Source: Acidimicrobiaceae bacterium (lineage in GTDB: Bacteria; Actinomycetota; Acidimicrobiia; Acidimicrobiales; RAAP-2). From it: DNA of 64,000 nt. Below the pieces are notes generated by a model. It did no database searches and was not told where the DNA came from. It saw only the letters and a list, made by a program, of their open reading frames with translations. Position numbers and translations under genes: made by a program. Within the stretch, counting starts at the first letter, position 1. Each line of letters starts with the position of its first letter. Shown piece by piece: positions 56,546 to 64,000 of this stretch. The stretch lies in assembly GCA_003167415.1 (NCBI GenBank), contig PMTF01000010.1:20288-84287 (forward strand), written 5' to 3'.

Positions 56546-56557
56546 GAATGAAGGCTA
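56546..56557 (-). promoter_or_regulatory. Leaderless -10 element of the GH3 gene
   Basis: TAGCCT, TCATTC, GTG. Confidence 0.58.
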
Positions 56558-56613
56558 CGGCGGCGAATCGCGCACTACCGACCGCTACGCTGACGAGCGT
56601 CGAAACGAGTCCG

Positions 56614-57396
56614 ATGCCACAGTTGATGCCCGCGGCCTTCATCGGTCACGGTAACCCCATGAACGCGATCGAACAGAATCGCTACACCGAGAGTTGGACG
56701 AGTTTCGGAGCCTCGATGGAGAAGCCCCGAGCCATCCTCGTGATCTCGGCGCACTGGTACGTCAATATCACCGCGGTCACGGCCATGGCCACGCCGCGCA
56801 CGATTCACGACTTCTACGGTTTCCCGAAAGACCTGTTCGCCGTCGAGTATCCGGCGCCGGGCGATCCCTCCGTCGCCCAACGAATCGTCGACGTCGTCGA
56901 ACCGACCTACGTCGGACTTGATGAGGACAGTTGGGGTATCGACCACGGCACGTGGTCGGTCCTCGTACACATGTTTCCCGCGGCGGACGTGCCCGTACTG
57001 CAACTTTCCATCAACGCCGAACTGCCCTTCGACTACCACTTCAATTTGGGCGCGAAGTTGCACGCGCTTCGCGGCGAGGGCGTTCTCATCGTGGGCAGCG
57101 GCAATGTCGTGCATAACCTACGACTCGTCGACTTCAACTCCCCCGGCGTGGGTACCGACTGGGCTCATCGATTCGACGACGACATGCGCGAGATCATGAC
57201 GAGCGACGCGACCGAACTCGGTCGGGCCGGTGCTCACGATGATTACCGTCTCGCCGTCCCGACACCCGATCACTTCTTGCCACTCGCCTACGTCGCGGGA
57301 TTGTCGGCCGCGGCGAATACGCCGACGCGCACGCTGATCGACGGCTACGAGTTCGGTTCGTTATCGATGACCGCGTACGAGTTGCCGGTCGCCTAG
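56614..57396 (+). CDS. DODA-type extradiol dioxygenase (YgiD-like)
   Basis: 260 aa. FIGHGNPMNAI supplies the first zinc/iron His, ISAHWYVN the second, WGIDHGTWSVLVHMFP a third and GSGNVVHNLRL the catalytic His; the same set as E. coli YgiD (4,5-DOPA dioxygenase). Ring-opens catechols; natural substrate unknown. ATG at 56614 gives the family start MPQLMPAAFIGHG; a frame extension to 56548 would be off-family. Confidence 0.9.
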   Translation: MPQLMPAAFIGHGNPMNAIEQNRYTESWTSFGASMEKPRAILVISAHWYVNITAVTAMATPRTIHDFYGFPKDLFAVEYPAPGDPSVAQRIVDVVEPTYVGLDEDSWGIDHGTWSVLVHMFPAADVPVLQLSINAELPFDYHFNLGAKLHALRGEGVLIVGSGNVVHNLRLVDFNSPGVGTDWAHRFDDDMREIMTSDATELGRAGAHDDYRLAVPTPDHFLPLAYVAGLSAAANTPTRTLIDGYEFGSLSMTAYELPVA

Positions 57397-57397
57397 A

Positions 57398-57640
57398 TCA
57401 CTTTCGACGCGAGAGTCGTACTGCTCGCACCAGCGACGCCGCCAGCGCGAGAGTGGCGAACGCGGGCAGGACCACGATCGCGGCGGTGTTGAAATGGCCA
57501 CGCTCACTCAGCAGGGCAATGACCCCGATGATCACCAGAGCCGCGACGAAGAGTTCGGGCGTGTCGCCCACCAAGAAGTCCCACCAGAAGCGACCGAAGC
57601 CCCGGATGAGGCGCAGCACCAGAGGCGGACGATCGTTCAC
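57398..57640 (-). CDS. 80-aa two-helix membrane protein
   Basis: Two hydrophobic helices (about 28-44 and 52-70) between basic ends (VNDRPPLVLRLIRGFGRFWWDFLVGD..., ...RAVRLSRRK). Starts with GTG overlapping the stop of the COG4280-like gene (GTGA), so the two form an operon and probably a complex or a subunit pair. No named family. Confidence 0.7.
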   Translation of the reverse strand: MNDRPPLVLRLIRGFGRFWWDFLVGDTPELFVAALVIIGVIALLSERGHFNTAAIVVLPAFATLALAASLVRAVRLSRRK

Positions 57641-58404
57641 GCGCTCGTCCTCTGCGTTTGTGCGCTGGTCTCGCGTCGCAGGGACAGGACGAATAGCCAC
57701 GTGACGACGGCGTAAATCGCGGCCAGTCCGAGGAGCATGGAATCGCCGCCGGGCCAACGGACCTTCAAACCTTCCCCGGTCCAGAACGTCCCGTAGGTCA
57801 CCAGTAGCACGCCGACCGACATCTTCAATAGGTTCTCCGGCACGCTCGAGAGCTGTTTGGCGACCACGACGCCGCACAGGCCGACCAGGACGACGGCGAC
57901 CGCGGCCACGACGGACGCGAGACCCAGCTGGTGTGCCGACGTGCCAAGCGTGATGACCAGAATGACGACCTCGAGGCCTTCGAGGAAGACTCCCTTGAAG
58001 GCCATGACGAAGGCGATGCGGTCACGACCGGGTGTCGAACCGGCTGCTCGTAACGTGGCGACGGACTCTTCATAGATGGCGTCCTCGTCGTGTTTGGCTT
58101 TCAAGCCCGATGCACGGAGAATCGACTTTCGCAGCCACTGCATTCCGAAGATAAGTAGCACTCCGCCGACGACGAGTCGCAAGGCACTGAGTGGAACGTG
58201 CACGAGGGCCGGACCGAAAGCCGCGACGAGGGCCGTCAGTACCAACAGCGCCGTGCCCGTTCCTTCGAAAGCGGAGCGCCATCCGCGCGTGTGACCGACC
58301 GCCAGCACAATCGTGAGGGCTTCAACCATCTCCACGCACGACGCCAGGAACACGGCACCGACGAGCACGACCGTTCCCGATGAAACTGATGTTGCTACGA
58401 ACAC
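57637..58404 (-). CDS. COG4280-like membrane protein with FTR1-like motifs
   Basis: 255 aa, about seven helices. Two related motifs, CVEMVEALTIVLAVGHTRGW and KGVFLEGLEVVILVITLGTSA, each place paired Glu in a helix, like the RExxE sites of FTR1-type iron permeases; the protein looks like a two-repeat transporter. Cation transport is an inference. GTG start with AGAGGGAAAG upstream. Gene follows the his operon without overlap. Confidence 0.65.
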   Translation of the reverse strand: MFVATSVSSGTVVLVGAVFLASCVEMVEALTIVLAVGHTRGWRSAFEGTGTALLVLTALVAAFGPALVHVPLSALRLVVGGVLLIFGMQWLRKSILRASGLKAKHDEDAIYEESVATLRAAGSTPGRDRIAFVMAFKGVFLEGLEVVILVITLGTSAHQLGLASVVAAVAVVLVGLCGVVVAKQLSSVPENLLKMSVGVLLVTYGTFWTGEGLKVRWPGGDSMLLGLAAIYAVVTWLFVLSLRRETSAQTQRTSA

Positions 58405-58575
58405 AACTCTTTCCCTCTTACTGGAATCACATACGCAGTGCTGTCGCGAAGAAATGCGATTGCACCGAAGTACGTGGCAAATCGATTCATCCGAACAACT
58501 CAGTCGAATCGCACGCCCATATCAGGTCCAAGGTTACTATTCGTCACGCGCAACCGGCCGTGATCTCGTCGCTCA

Positions 58576-59118
58576 CTACTCACGGCGCCGAAGTTCGTCT
58601 TCGACCGCGGCCGGGTCGAGTCCTCGTGAACGGAGCAGGACGAAAGTGTGAAACCACAGGTCGGCCGCTTCTTCGATCACTCGTTGGTCACTTTCGCTGA
58701 GGGCCGCGACCACCAGTTCGACCGCCTCTTCCCCGACCTTTCGCGCGACGTGGCTGGTCCCTTCGTGAAGCAAGTCCACGACGTAGGAGCCTTCGGGGGC
58801 GTCTTGTTCGCGTCGGAGGATCTTACGCCACAGCCACGGCGTGAAACACGACGTGGCCCCGTCGTGGCAGGCCGGTCCGTCGGCGGAAACGCGCACCAGA
58901 ACCGCGTCGTCGTCGCAATCATGCGCGATTTCGACGACGTGCATCGTGTTGCCCGACGTCTCGCCCTTTCGCCACAGCTTCTGACGAGACCGCGAGAAAA
59001 AGTGAAGGAGTCCGCTCGATCGCGTCAGCGCGAGCGCCTCTTCGTCCATCCAACCCAACATCAAGACGCGCCCGGAAGCGTCGTCTTGCACGATTGCCGC
59101 GCGGAGTTCATCACTCAT
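58576..59118 (-). CDS. hisIE: Bifunctional phosphoribosyl-AMP cyclohydrolase / phosphoribosyl-ATP pyrophosphatase
   Basis: 180 aa carrying histidine steps 2 and 3. HisI half (about 1-95): [27 protein letters not shown], and the zinc Cys of [20 protein letters not shown]. HisE half (about 100-180): [32 protein letters not shown]. Both active sites look complete. In most actinobacteria the two are separate genes, so the fusion is worth noting. ATGA overlap with hisF. Confidence 0.94.
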   Translation of the reverse strand: MSDELRAAIVQDDASGRVLMLGWMDEEALALTRSSGLLHFFSRSRQKLWRKGETSGNTMHVVEIAHDCDDDAVLVRVSADGPACHDGATSCFTPWLWRKILRREQDAPEGSYVVDLLHEGTSHVARKVGEEAVELVVAALSESDQRVIEEAADLWFHTFVLLRSRGLDPAAVEDELRRRE

Positions 59119-59867
59119 ATCAATTCCCTCATTGGTCGAAGTTGGATACCGAGGTCTTGGATCTCCCGACGAAGACCGGGCAGGCCAGCCGGGTTCTCGT
59201 GCACGATCGACGCGATCAGCGCCGCGTCGGTAATTCGCAGGGCGTCGGCCACGTGCGCGGCCGAACCGGCACCACCCGACGCGATGACCGGCACTGACAC
59301 GGCGTCACGAACGGCGGCGGTCAACACGAGGTCGAATCCTTCCCGGCGCCCGTCGTGCGAAATCGACGTCAACAGAATCTCACCGGCGCCCCGCGACGCT
59401 GCTTCCACGGCCCACGGAATCGTCTTGGTCGCGGTCACCACGCGACCGCCGTGCGTGTGCACGACACCGTCGCCGGCGTCGATCGCGACCACCACCGCTT
59501 GACTGCCGTAGCGCCGGGCAATCGCGCTGATCAAACTGGGATCGGCGAGAGCGGCCGAGTTGAGGGACACCCGGTCCGCACCGGACTCGATGATTCGGAT
59601 CGCGTCCTCCACGGAGCGCACACCGCCGCCGACGGTGAAGGGAATCTCCAGTACGTCGGCGACGTCGGCGACCACCGTCGTCATCGTGGCGCTCTCCTCG
59701 GGCGTCGCCGTGATGTCCAAGAAGACCAGTTCGTCGGCTCCTCCGTCGCTGTAGAACTTCGCGAGTTCGACCGGATCACCGACGTCTCGGAGTCCCACGA
59801 AGTTGACGCCCTTGACGACGCGGCCGTGCGCCACGTCGAGACAGGGGATCAGACGGGCGAGAGGCAT
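59115..59867 (-). CDS. hisF: Imidazole glycerol phosphate synthase cyclase subunit
   Basis: 250 aa (beta-alpha)8 barrel that, with HisH, makes imidazole glycerol phosphate. Catalytic Asp in [17 protein letters not shown], the second Asp in VVAIDAGDG, and phosphate loops GGGVRSVED and ASGGAGS are intact. Its start lies 19 nt inside the hisH frame, coupling the synthase subunits. Confidence 0.96.
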   Translation of the reverse strand: MPLARLIPCLDVAHGRVVKGVNFVGLRDVGDPVELAKFYSDGGADELVFLDITATPEESATMTTVVADVADVLEIPFTVGGGVRSVEDAIRIIESGADRVSLNSAALADPSLISAIARRYGSQAVVVAIDAGDGVVHTHGGRVVTATKTIPWAVEAASRGAGEILLTSISHDGRREGFDLVLTAAVRDAVSVPVIASGGAGSAAHVADALRITDAALIASIVHENPAGLPGLRREIQDLGIQLRPMRELI

Positions 59868-60403
59868 CGCTCGAGAAACGCCAAGCCGGCGGTCCCGCTC
59901 TTTTCCGGGTGGAATTGGACCCCGAAGAACGAGCCGCGTTCGACGGCGACGGTCACACCTTCGGACGTGGCGACGCCGTCGGGGCAGTGCGCGGCGTACG
60001 AGTGGGCGAAGTAATACGCGTCACCCCACGGCTCCACCGTGGCCCAACCCAAGCGAGGGACCCGACCCTCGGTCATCCGATGGACCGAACCGCTCAGCAG
60101 CCCGATGCCGTCGACGCCACCGTCCTCGTCACTGTGCTCCAGGGCCAACTGCATGCCGAGACAGATACCGAGGATCGGCGCGCCGGTCTCAAAGCGATCA
60201 CGCAGAGCTTGGGCCGCGCCGGTCGAATCGAGGTGGTCCATGGCGCTGCGCGCCGAACCGACCCCCGGGAGGATCACCAGGTCGACATCCGTGATCACGG
60301 CGGGATCGCAGCTGACCACGCTGGTTGCACCCAGGTGGGCGAGCGCCGCCCGTACTGATCGCGTATTGCCGGCGCCGTAGTCGACCACCACGACGTCATT
60401 CAT
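59849..60403 (-). CDS. hisH: Imidazole glycerol phosphate synthase glutaminase subunit
   Basis: 184 aa class I glutamine amidotransferase. Nucleophile Cys in ILGICLGMQL, His-x-Glu in FFGVQFHPEKSG; oxyanion loop PGVG. Supplies ammonia to HisF. ATG overlaps the HisCB stop (ATGA). The hisA gene that normally lies between hisH and hisF is absent. Confidence 0.96.
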   Translation of the reverse strand: MNDVVVVDYGAGNTRSVRAALAHLGATSVVSCDPAVITDVDLVILPGVGSARSAMDHLDSTGAAQALRDRFETGAPILGICLGMQLALEHSDEDGGVDGIGLLSGSVHRMTEGRVPRLGWATVEPWGDAYYFAHSYAAHCPDGVATSEGVTVAVERGSFFGVQFHPEKSGTAGLAFLERCLSPV

Positions 60404-61920
60404 AGCGAACCCTTGGTCGAGCGCACGAGCGTGCCGTCGCGAGTGAGGGCCTGAGCGAGGGCCCGTCCGACGGCTTTGAACGCGGCCTCGGCGACGTGGT
60501 GATCGTTCTCACCGGTCGCCGTCACGTGCAGCGTGATCCTCGCGTTCTGAGCGAGGGACTGAAACGCGTGCGCGGCCATGCCCGGGTCGGGTGTGATTGC
60601 GATAGTGGCGGTGGCTCGACCGGAGAGGTCAACGACGGCGTGGGCCAGGGCCTCGTCCATCGGTACGCGCGCCTCGCCGTAGCGCGTGAGTCCTCGGCGA
60701 TCGCCGAGCGCCTCGTCGAGGGCTTCGCCGAAGGTGATCATCATGTCCTCCACCATGTGGTGTTCGCCGGTCTCGAGGTCGCCCACCCCCTCCAAACGAA
60801 GGTCCATACCTCCGTGAAACGCCAACTGCTGGAGCATGTGGTCGTAGAAACCGAGCCCGGTGTTCACGTAGACACGACCTTCGCCGGGAATGCGGAGCCG
60901 GATGTTCAACAGCGTCTCGGCCGTCGCGCGACGACGACGCACCGAAGGACTCGGCATCGCCGCGCCCTCGCGAACGCCGCGCAGTGCGTCGAGCAAGACG
61001 TTGTCGTCGAGTTCGTCCTTCACGCTGATCCTCAGTCCGCCTTCGTAGGCGCGCACGACCACGCCGTAGGCCATCAGCTGCTCGACCAGTTCTTGGGGAC
61101 TCTCCATCGGGATGAAGAGGAAGTTCGTGTAGGACTTCACCGGCGCCAGTCCGAGCGAGGTCAACTCCCCGGCGAGTCGCTCGCGCTCCGCCACCTGCGT
61201 CGAGACGTCGAGCGGCGTCGCGATGGCCGCGAGTGCCAGTGACGCCGACAGCGACGAGACCGAGAGCGGGGCCTGACGAGACGTGATGATGTCGATCAAC
61301 TCCGGACTGGCGATGGCGTAGCCGACGCGCGCGCCGGCCAGTCCGTAGGCCTTGGAGAACGTTCGCAGCACGACGGCGCCGGAGTTCACACGGTCCAGCG
61401 CGTCGACGCCGGCGTAATCGGCGTAGGCCTCGTCGATGATCAACTGGCCGTCCACGTCGGGGATCTCTGGCAACTCTCCCGTCGGGTTGTTCGGTCGACA
61501 GACGAAGACGAGGTCCGCCGTCTTTGGATCGTCCACGATCGTGGCGCCGGCCATGGCCGCGGCGTAGGGGTACATCGAATAGGAGAACGCGGGCACCGTG
61601 GCCACGGTGCCCCCCTCGGCGAAAAGCCGCGCCAGCAAGACGATGAACTCGTCGCTGCCGGCGCCGAGTGCGACCTGATCGAGGCCGACGCCGTGTCGTT
61701 CGGCGATAGCCGCGCGCAACGCGAAATATCGACCGCGGTCGTATTCGTTGACGTCCGCGAGGGCCCGAGCCAGCGCCGCCGGGCGAGCGCTGGGAGGCGG
61801 CGTCGTCGCGACGTTGCCGTCGAAGCGGATGATCTCGCGCGGGTCCAATCCGACTTTCTCCGCGATCACCTCGTTCGACGGGGGCCACTGGTAACTTGCG
61901 AGCTCGACGGGCCGTTTCAT
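60400..61920 (-). CDS. hisCB: Fused histidinol-phosphate aminotransferase / IGP dehydratase (HisC-HisB)
   Basis: 506 aa open frame. Residues about 1-318 are HisC: CRPNNPTGELP, IIDEAYADY, and PLP Lys190 in FSKAYGLAGARVGY. Residues about 322-506 are HisB: FYDHMLQQLAFHGG, GEHHMVED, NDHHVAEAAFKAVG, with the metal His/Glu set intact. The frames join through VREGAAMPSPSVRRRRATAE without a stop. An internal ATG at codon 322, with GAGGG upstream, could give separate HisB, so a true fusion or nested start are both possible. Overlaps hisD and hisH by 4 nt each. Confidence 0.9.
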   Translation of the reverse strand: MKRPVELASYQWPPSNEVIAEKVGLDPREIIRFDGNVATTPPPSARPAALARALADVNEYDRGRYFALRAAIAERHGVGLDQVALGAGSDEFIVLLARLFAEGGTVATVPAFSYSMYPYAAAMAGATIVDDPKTADLVFVCRPNNPTGELPEIPDVDGQLIIDEAYADYAGVDALDRVNSGAVVLRTFSKAYGLAGARVGYAIASPELIDIITSRQAPLSVSSLSASLALAAIATPLDVSTQVAERERLAGELTSLGLAPVKSYTNFLFIPMESPQELVEQLMAYGVVVRAYEGGLRISVKDELDDNVLLDALRGVREGAAMPSPSVRRRRATAETLLNIRLRIPGEGRVYVNTGLGFYDHMLQQLAFHGGMDLRLEGVGDLETGEHHMVEDMMITFGEALDEALGDRRGLTRYGEARVPMDEALAHAVVDLSGRATATIAITPDPGMAAHAFQSLAQNARITLHVTATGENDHHVAEAAFKAVGRALAQALTRDGTLVRSTKGSL

Positions 61921-62975
61921 CGACGCGCCGTGACCTTGTGGGCGGGCATCTCCTCGAGATCGGCCAGCGCCTCGATCGTGGGCGCCAGGCGGTCGAGTCC
62001 CTCCTTGGTGACGCGCTGGACGGTGACCGTCTTCATGAAGGCCTCGAGACCGAGCCCGCCCGTCGACTTGGCCCACCCGCCGGTCGGCAGCACGTGATTG
62101 CCGCCGGTGGCGTAGTCGCCCGCCGGCACCGGCGAGTAGGGACCGACGAAGACCGCACCGGCGTTTCGAATGCGATCGGCCAGGGACTCCGCGCGCTCTC
62201 CCAACAGCGCGACGTGCTCGGCGGCGTAGGCCTCGACTTCGGCCAGTGCGGCGTCGAGGTCGTCGCCGACCCACACCACATGGGCGAGCGAGTCGGGACC
62301 GTGTTCCATTTGAGCGTCGAGTTCTTGTTGGACGATTTCGGCGTCGAAGCCGACGTCCGCCACGACGACCACTTCACTCGGTCCGGCCGGTAGATCGATC
62401 GCCACGTCGCGACTGACGAGGAGTTTGGCGGTGTTGACCGCGCCCCCGCCGGGACCAAAGATCTTGTCGACCGGGGCGATCGACTCGGTGCCGTAGGCCA
62501 TGGCCGCGATAGCTTGCGCGCCACCGATCGCCCACACCTCGTCGATGCCGAGCAGCGCGGCGGCGGCGGCGACCGTGGCCGATCCCTTCGGCGGGGTACA
62601 GACCACGATTCGTTCCACCCCGGCGACCTGGGCGGGCACGCCCGCCATGATGAGCGACGACACCAGGCCGGTCGGCACGTAGATGCCAATCGAACGAATG
62701 GGCGTCCATCGACGTTCGAGCGTGACGCCGGGCAATACTTCCAGCGTCACGTCGGTCGGTCGTTGCGCGGCGTGCCAGGTGCGTACGTTTTCGGCCGCGG
62801 CGAGCACCGCCGAAGTGGGAATGTCACCGTAGGCAACGGCGCGCTGGGGACTCGAGGCCGTGGTGCCGTCAAACTTCTTCGACCATTCGACGAGTGCGAC
62901 GTCGCCGCGGGCTCGAACATCGTTCACGATGTCCTCAATGGTGACGGGCGTTTCGGTGGCGACGGGTTTGCTCAC
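61917..62975 (-). CDS. hisD: Histidinol dehydrogenase, unusually short (352 aa)
   Basis: Last two steps of histidine synthesis. GTG start overlapping hisG stop (GTGA). Zinc ligands are visible in LDAQMEHGPD (Gln, His), GDYATGGNHVLPT (Asp) and PAHKVTAR (His); the general-base pair Glu-His is in YAAEHVAL. Typical enzymes are about 430 aa; here a segment between the first zinc pair and the Glu-His is about 60-70 residues shorter and the N-terminus starts later. All catalytic residues remain, so likely active. Confidence 0.93.
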   Translation of the reverse strand: MSKPVATETPVTIEDIVNDVRARGDVALVEWSKKFDGTTASSPQRAVAYGDIPTSAVLAAAENVRTWHAAQRPTDVTLEVLPGVTLERRWTPIRSIGIYVPTGLVSSLIMAGVPAQVAGVERIVVCTPPKGSATVAAAAALLGIDEVWAIGGAQAIAAMAYGTESIAPVDKIFGPGGGAVNTAKLLVSRDVAIDLPAGPSEVVVVADVGFDAEIVQQELDAQMEHGPDSLAHVVWVGDDLDAALAEVEAYAAEHVALLGERAESLADRIRNAGAVFVGPYSPVPAGDYATGGNHVLPTGGWAKSTGGLGLEAFMKTVTVQRVTKEGLDRLAPTIEALADLEEMPAHKVTARR

Positions 62976-63829
62976 GGCACCATCCGTTCGACGGGCAGCG
63001 TGAGGATTGAACTCGCGCCGCAGGCTTCCAACCGCGGCAATAGCGACCAAATCTCGGCCGCCGGCACCAACGCGTGCACCGCCACCACGCCCGGCGTCGC
63101 CAGGTCCATGATCGTTGGCGATCCCGACGTAGGTAACAACGCCGTCACTTCGGCCAGCCGATTCTTGGCGACGTTGCACAAGAGGTAACGATTCGCCCGA
63201 GCGTTGATGACGGATCCGAGCACCATGGTCAGCGTCCGGCGAGCTTCGTGATCGGTGGAGCCGACTCGCCCGACCAGCACCGCTTCCGATTCGAACAACG
63301 TGCCGACCGAGCGAAGTCCGTTGGTGCGCAGCGTGCTCCCCGTCGATACCAAGTCGATGATTGCGTCGGCCAGACCGAGTCGGGGTGATATCTCGACCGA
63401 CCCAGTGACCTGTACCAGTTCGGCGCTGACGCCGCGTTCGGCCAAAGCGCGAGCGGCGATACGCGGGTGCGAGGTGGCGATTCGTCGACCGGCGAGGTCC
63501 TCGATGCGCCGAGCGTCATCTTCCATCGAGACCGCCGCCTGCAGCGAGCAGGCGCCGTAGCCCAGGCGTAGGAGAACCTCGATGTCGCACTCGCGCTCCG
63601 AAATCAAGTCGAGACCGGTGATCCCGCAGTCCACCACGCCGTCTTGGACGTACTCGGGCACGTCCTCGGCCCGCACGAAGAGCAAATCGATGTCGGCGTT
63701 GCGACAGTGCGATTGCAACACGCGCTCGCCCGGCTCCTGAGGCGAGACGCCGCTCGCTTCCAACAGGGACCACGATGGTTCGCGAAGTCGGCCCTTGGAC
63801 GGCAACGCCAACGACAGGCGACGGTTCAT
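62972..63829 (-). CDS. hisG: ATP phosphoribosyltransferase (HisG-long)
   Basis: 285 aa, committed and feedback-regulated step. LALPSKGRLREPS, VQDGVVDCGITGLDLISE, and the PRPP loop DLVSTGSTLRTNGL are HisG features; the extra C-terminal ACT-like domain (about 210-285) marks the long, histidine-inhibited form. CGGAGCC ribosome site 7 nt before the ATG at 63829. ATGA overlap with the upstream regulator gene. Confidence 0.95.
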   Translation of the reverse strand: MNRRLSLALPSKGRLREPSWSLLEASGVSPQEPGERVLQSHCRNADIDLLFVRAEDVPEYVQDGVVDCGITGLDLISERECDIEVLLRLGYGACSLQAAVSMEDDARRIEDLAGRRIATSHPRIAARALAERGVSAELVQVTGSVEISPRLGLADAIIDLVSTGSTLRTNGLRSVGTLFESEAVLVGRVGSTDHEARRTLTMVLGSVINARANRYLLCNVAKNRLAEVTALLPTSGSPTIMDLATPGVVAVHALVPAAEIWSLLPRLEACGASSILTLPVERMVP

Positions 63830-64000
63830 CGTCGGCTCCGTTTCAAAACGGCGGCGTAACCGCCCTCGCCGTAGTGGAGCCATTGGGCGACGCGCGTGAC
63901 CGTCGCGGTCGACGCCCCCGTTCGTCGCGATATCTCTTGGTAGGAGACACCGTCATTCACCAAACGCGCCACCTGGAGGCGTTGGCCCATGGCGTCGATC
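63826..64000 (-). CDS. TrpR/YerC-family regulator (partial; N-terminus beyond window)
   Basis: 58 codons of the C-terminal part are visible: MGQRLQVARLVNDGVSYQEI, then SRRTGASTATVTRVAQWLHYGEGGYAAV, the TrpR-superfamily helix-turn-helix of YerC/HisR proteins. Overlaps the hisG start by 4 nt, so it is the first visible gene of the his operon. A TrpR-type his repressor (HisR) is known in Firmicutes; its place here suggests the same role (inference). Confidence 0.85.
   Translation of the reverse strand, partial: IDAMGQRLQVARLVNDGVSYQEISRRTGASTATVTRVAQWLHYGEGGYAAVLKRSRR

Noticed and set aside
60629..61888. A 419-codon frame within hisCB
   Set aside because: Out of frame with two recognised catalytic domains; highly Arg-rich.
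61917..62975. hisD as a decayed pseudogene
   Set aside because: Frame is intact, all catalytic residues are kept and both overlaps with neighbours are precise.

Overview
The window is a gene-dense piece of bacterial chromosome with high GC at third codon positions and many ATGA/GTGA overlaps. It carries actinobacterial-type genes: a PASTA kinase-like membrane protein, an F420-type LLM oxidoreductase, NAD-dependent ligase, GatCAB and a long-form IleRS. Together with very common leaderless promoters, this points to Actinomycetota, and I favour an Acidimicrobiia-like lineage. The phylum is fairly secure from gene content; the class is inference.

Layout. 1-2910 (minus): branched-chain amino-acid genes ilvD and ilvB, with an Ile/Leu/Val leader peptide and attenuator between them. 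2954-18154 (minus): a DUF3048 protein, gatC-gatA-gatB with an esterase, a short-chain dehydrogenase, a PASTA protein with a degenerate kinase domain, ligA, mnmA, a cysteine desulfurase, an aldehyde dehydrogenase and an MFS exporter. 18204-31000: a 40-residue membrane peptide, a divergent yceI/marR pair, ileS, then short mostly single-gene units (two GNATs, HAD phosphatase, glutathione peroxidase, quinone reductase, DUF5522, DHA2 exporter, alanine dehydrogenase). 29420-34371: a probable putrescine/polyamine-degradation locus (aldehyde dehydrogenase divergent from Lrp regulator, aminotransferase and FAD amine oxidase). 34375-41320: membrane and secreted proteins, a Thr/Ser dehydratase, CadD-like and MFS transporters and an orphan Tat-type solute-binding protein.

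41321-42596 is a 1.28 kb stretch without a convincing gene that contains five consecutive strong stem-loops; two have almost identical 8-nt G-rich loops. It precedes a pyrimidine-salvage neighbourhood (NCS1 permease, phosphoribosyltransferase, yeast-FCY1-like cytosine deaminase, SIMPL protein, upp). 47359-51167: a heterodimeric ABC exporter. 52307-53758: a stand-alone TnpB (IS605/IS1341 type) with an intact RuvC site. 53882-58404: glutamate-dehydrogenase family enzyme, a 44-residue coiled-coil peptide, GH3 hydrolase, DODA dioxygenase and two membrane proteins. 58576-64000 (minus): a tightly overlapping histidine operon, (TrpR/YerC-like regulator)-hisG-hisD-hisCB-hisH-hisF-hisIE, with a HisC-HisB fusion frame, an unusually short HisD, a HisIE fusion and no hisA.

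Most promising for follow-up: the hairpin array at 42126-42407, the HisC-HisB fusion with short HisD, the PASTA pseudokinase, the ilv attenuator whose leader peptide itself appears leaderless, and the recurrent TANNNT box 6-7 nt upstream of start codons. No tRNA, rRNA or CRISPR array was seen.
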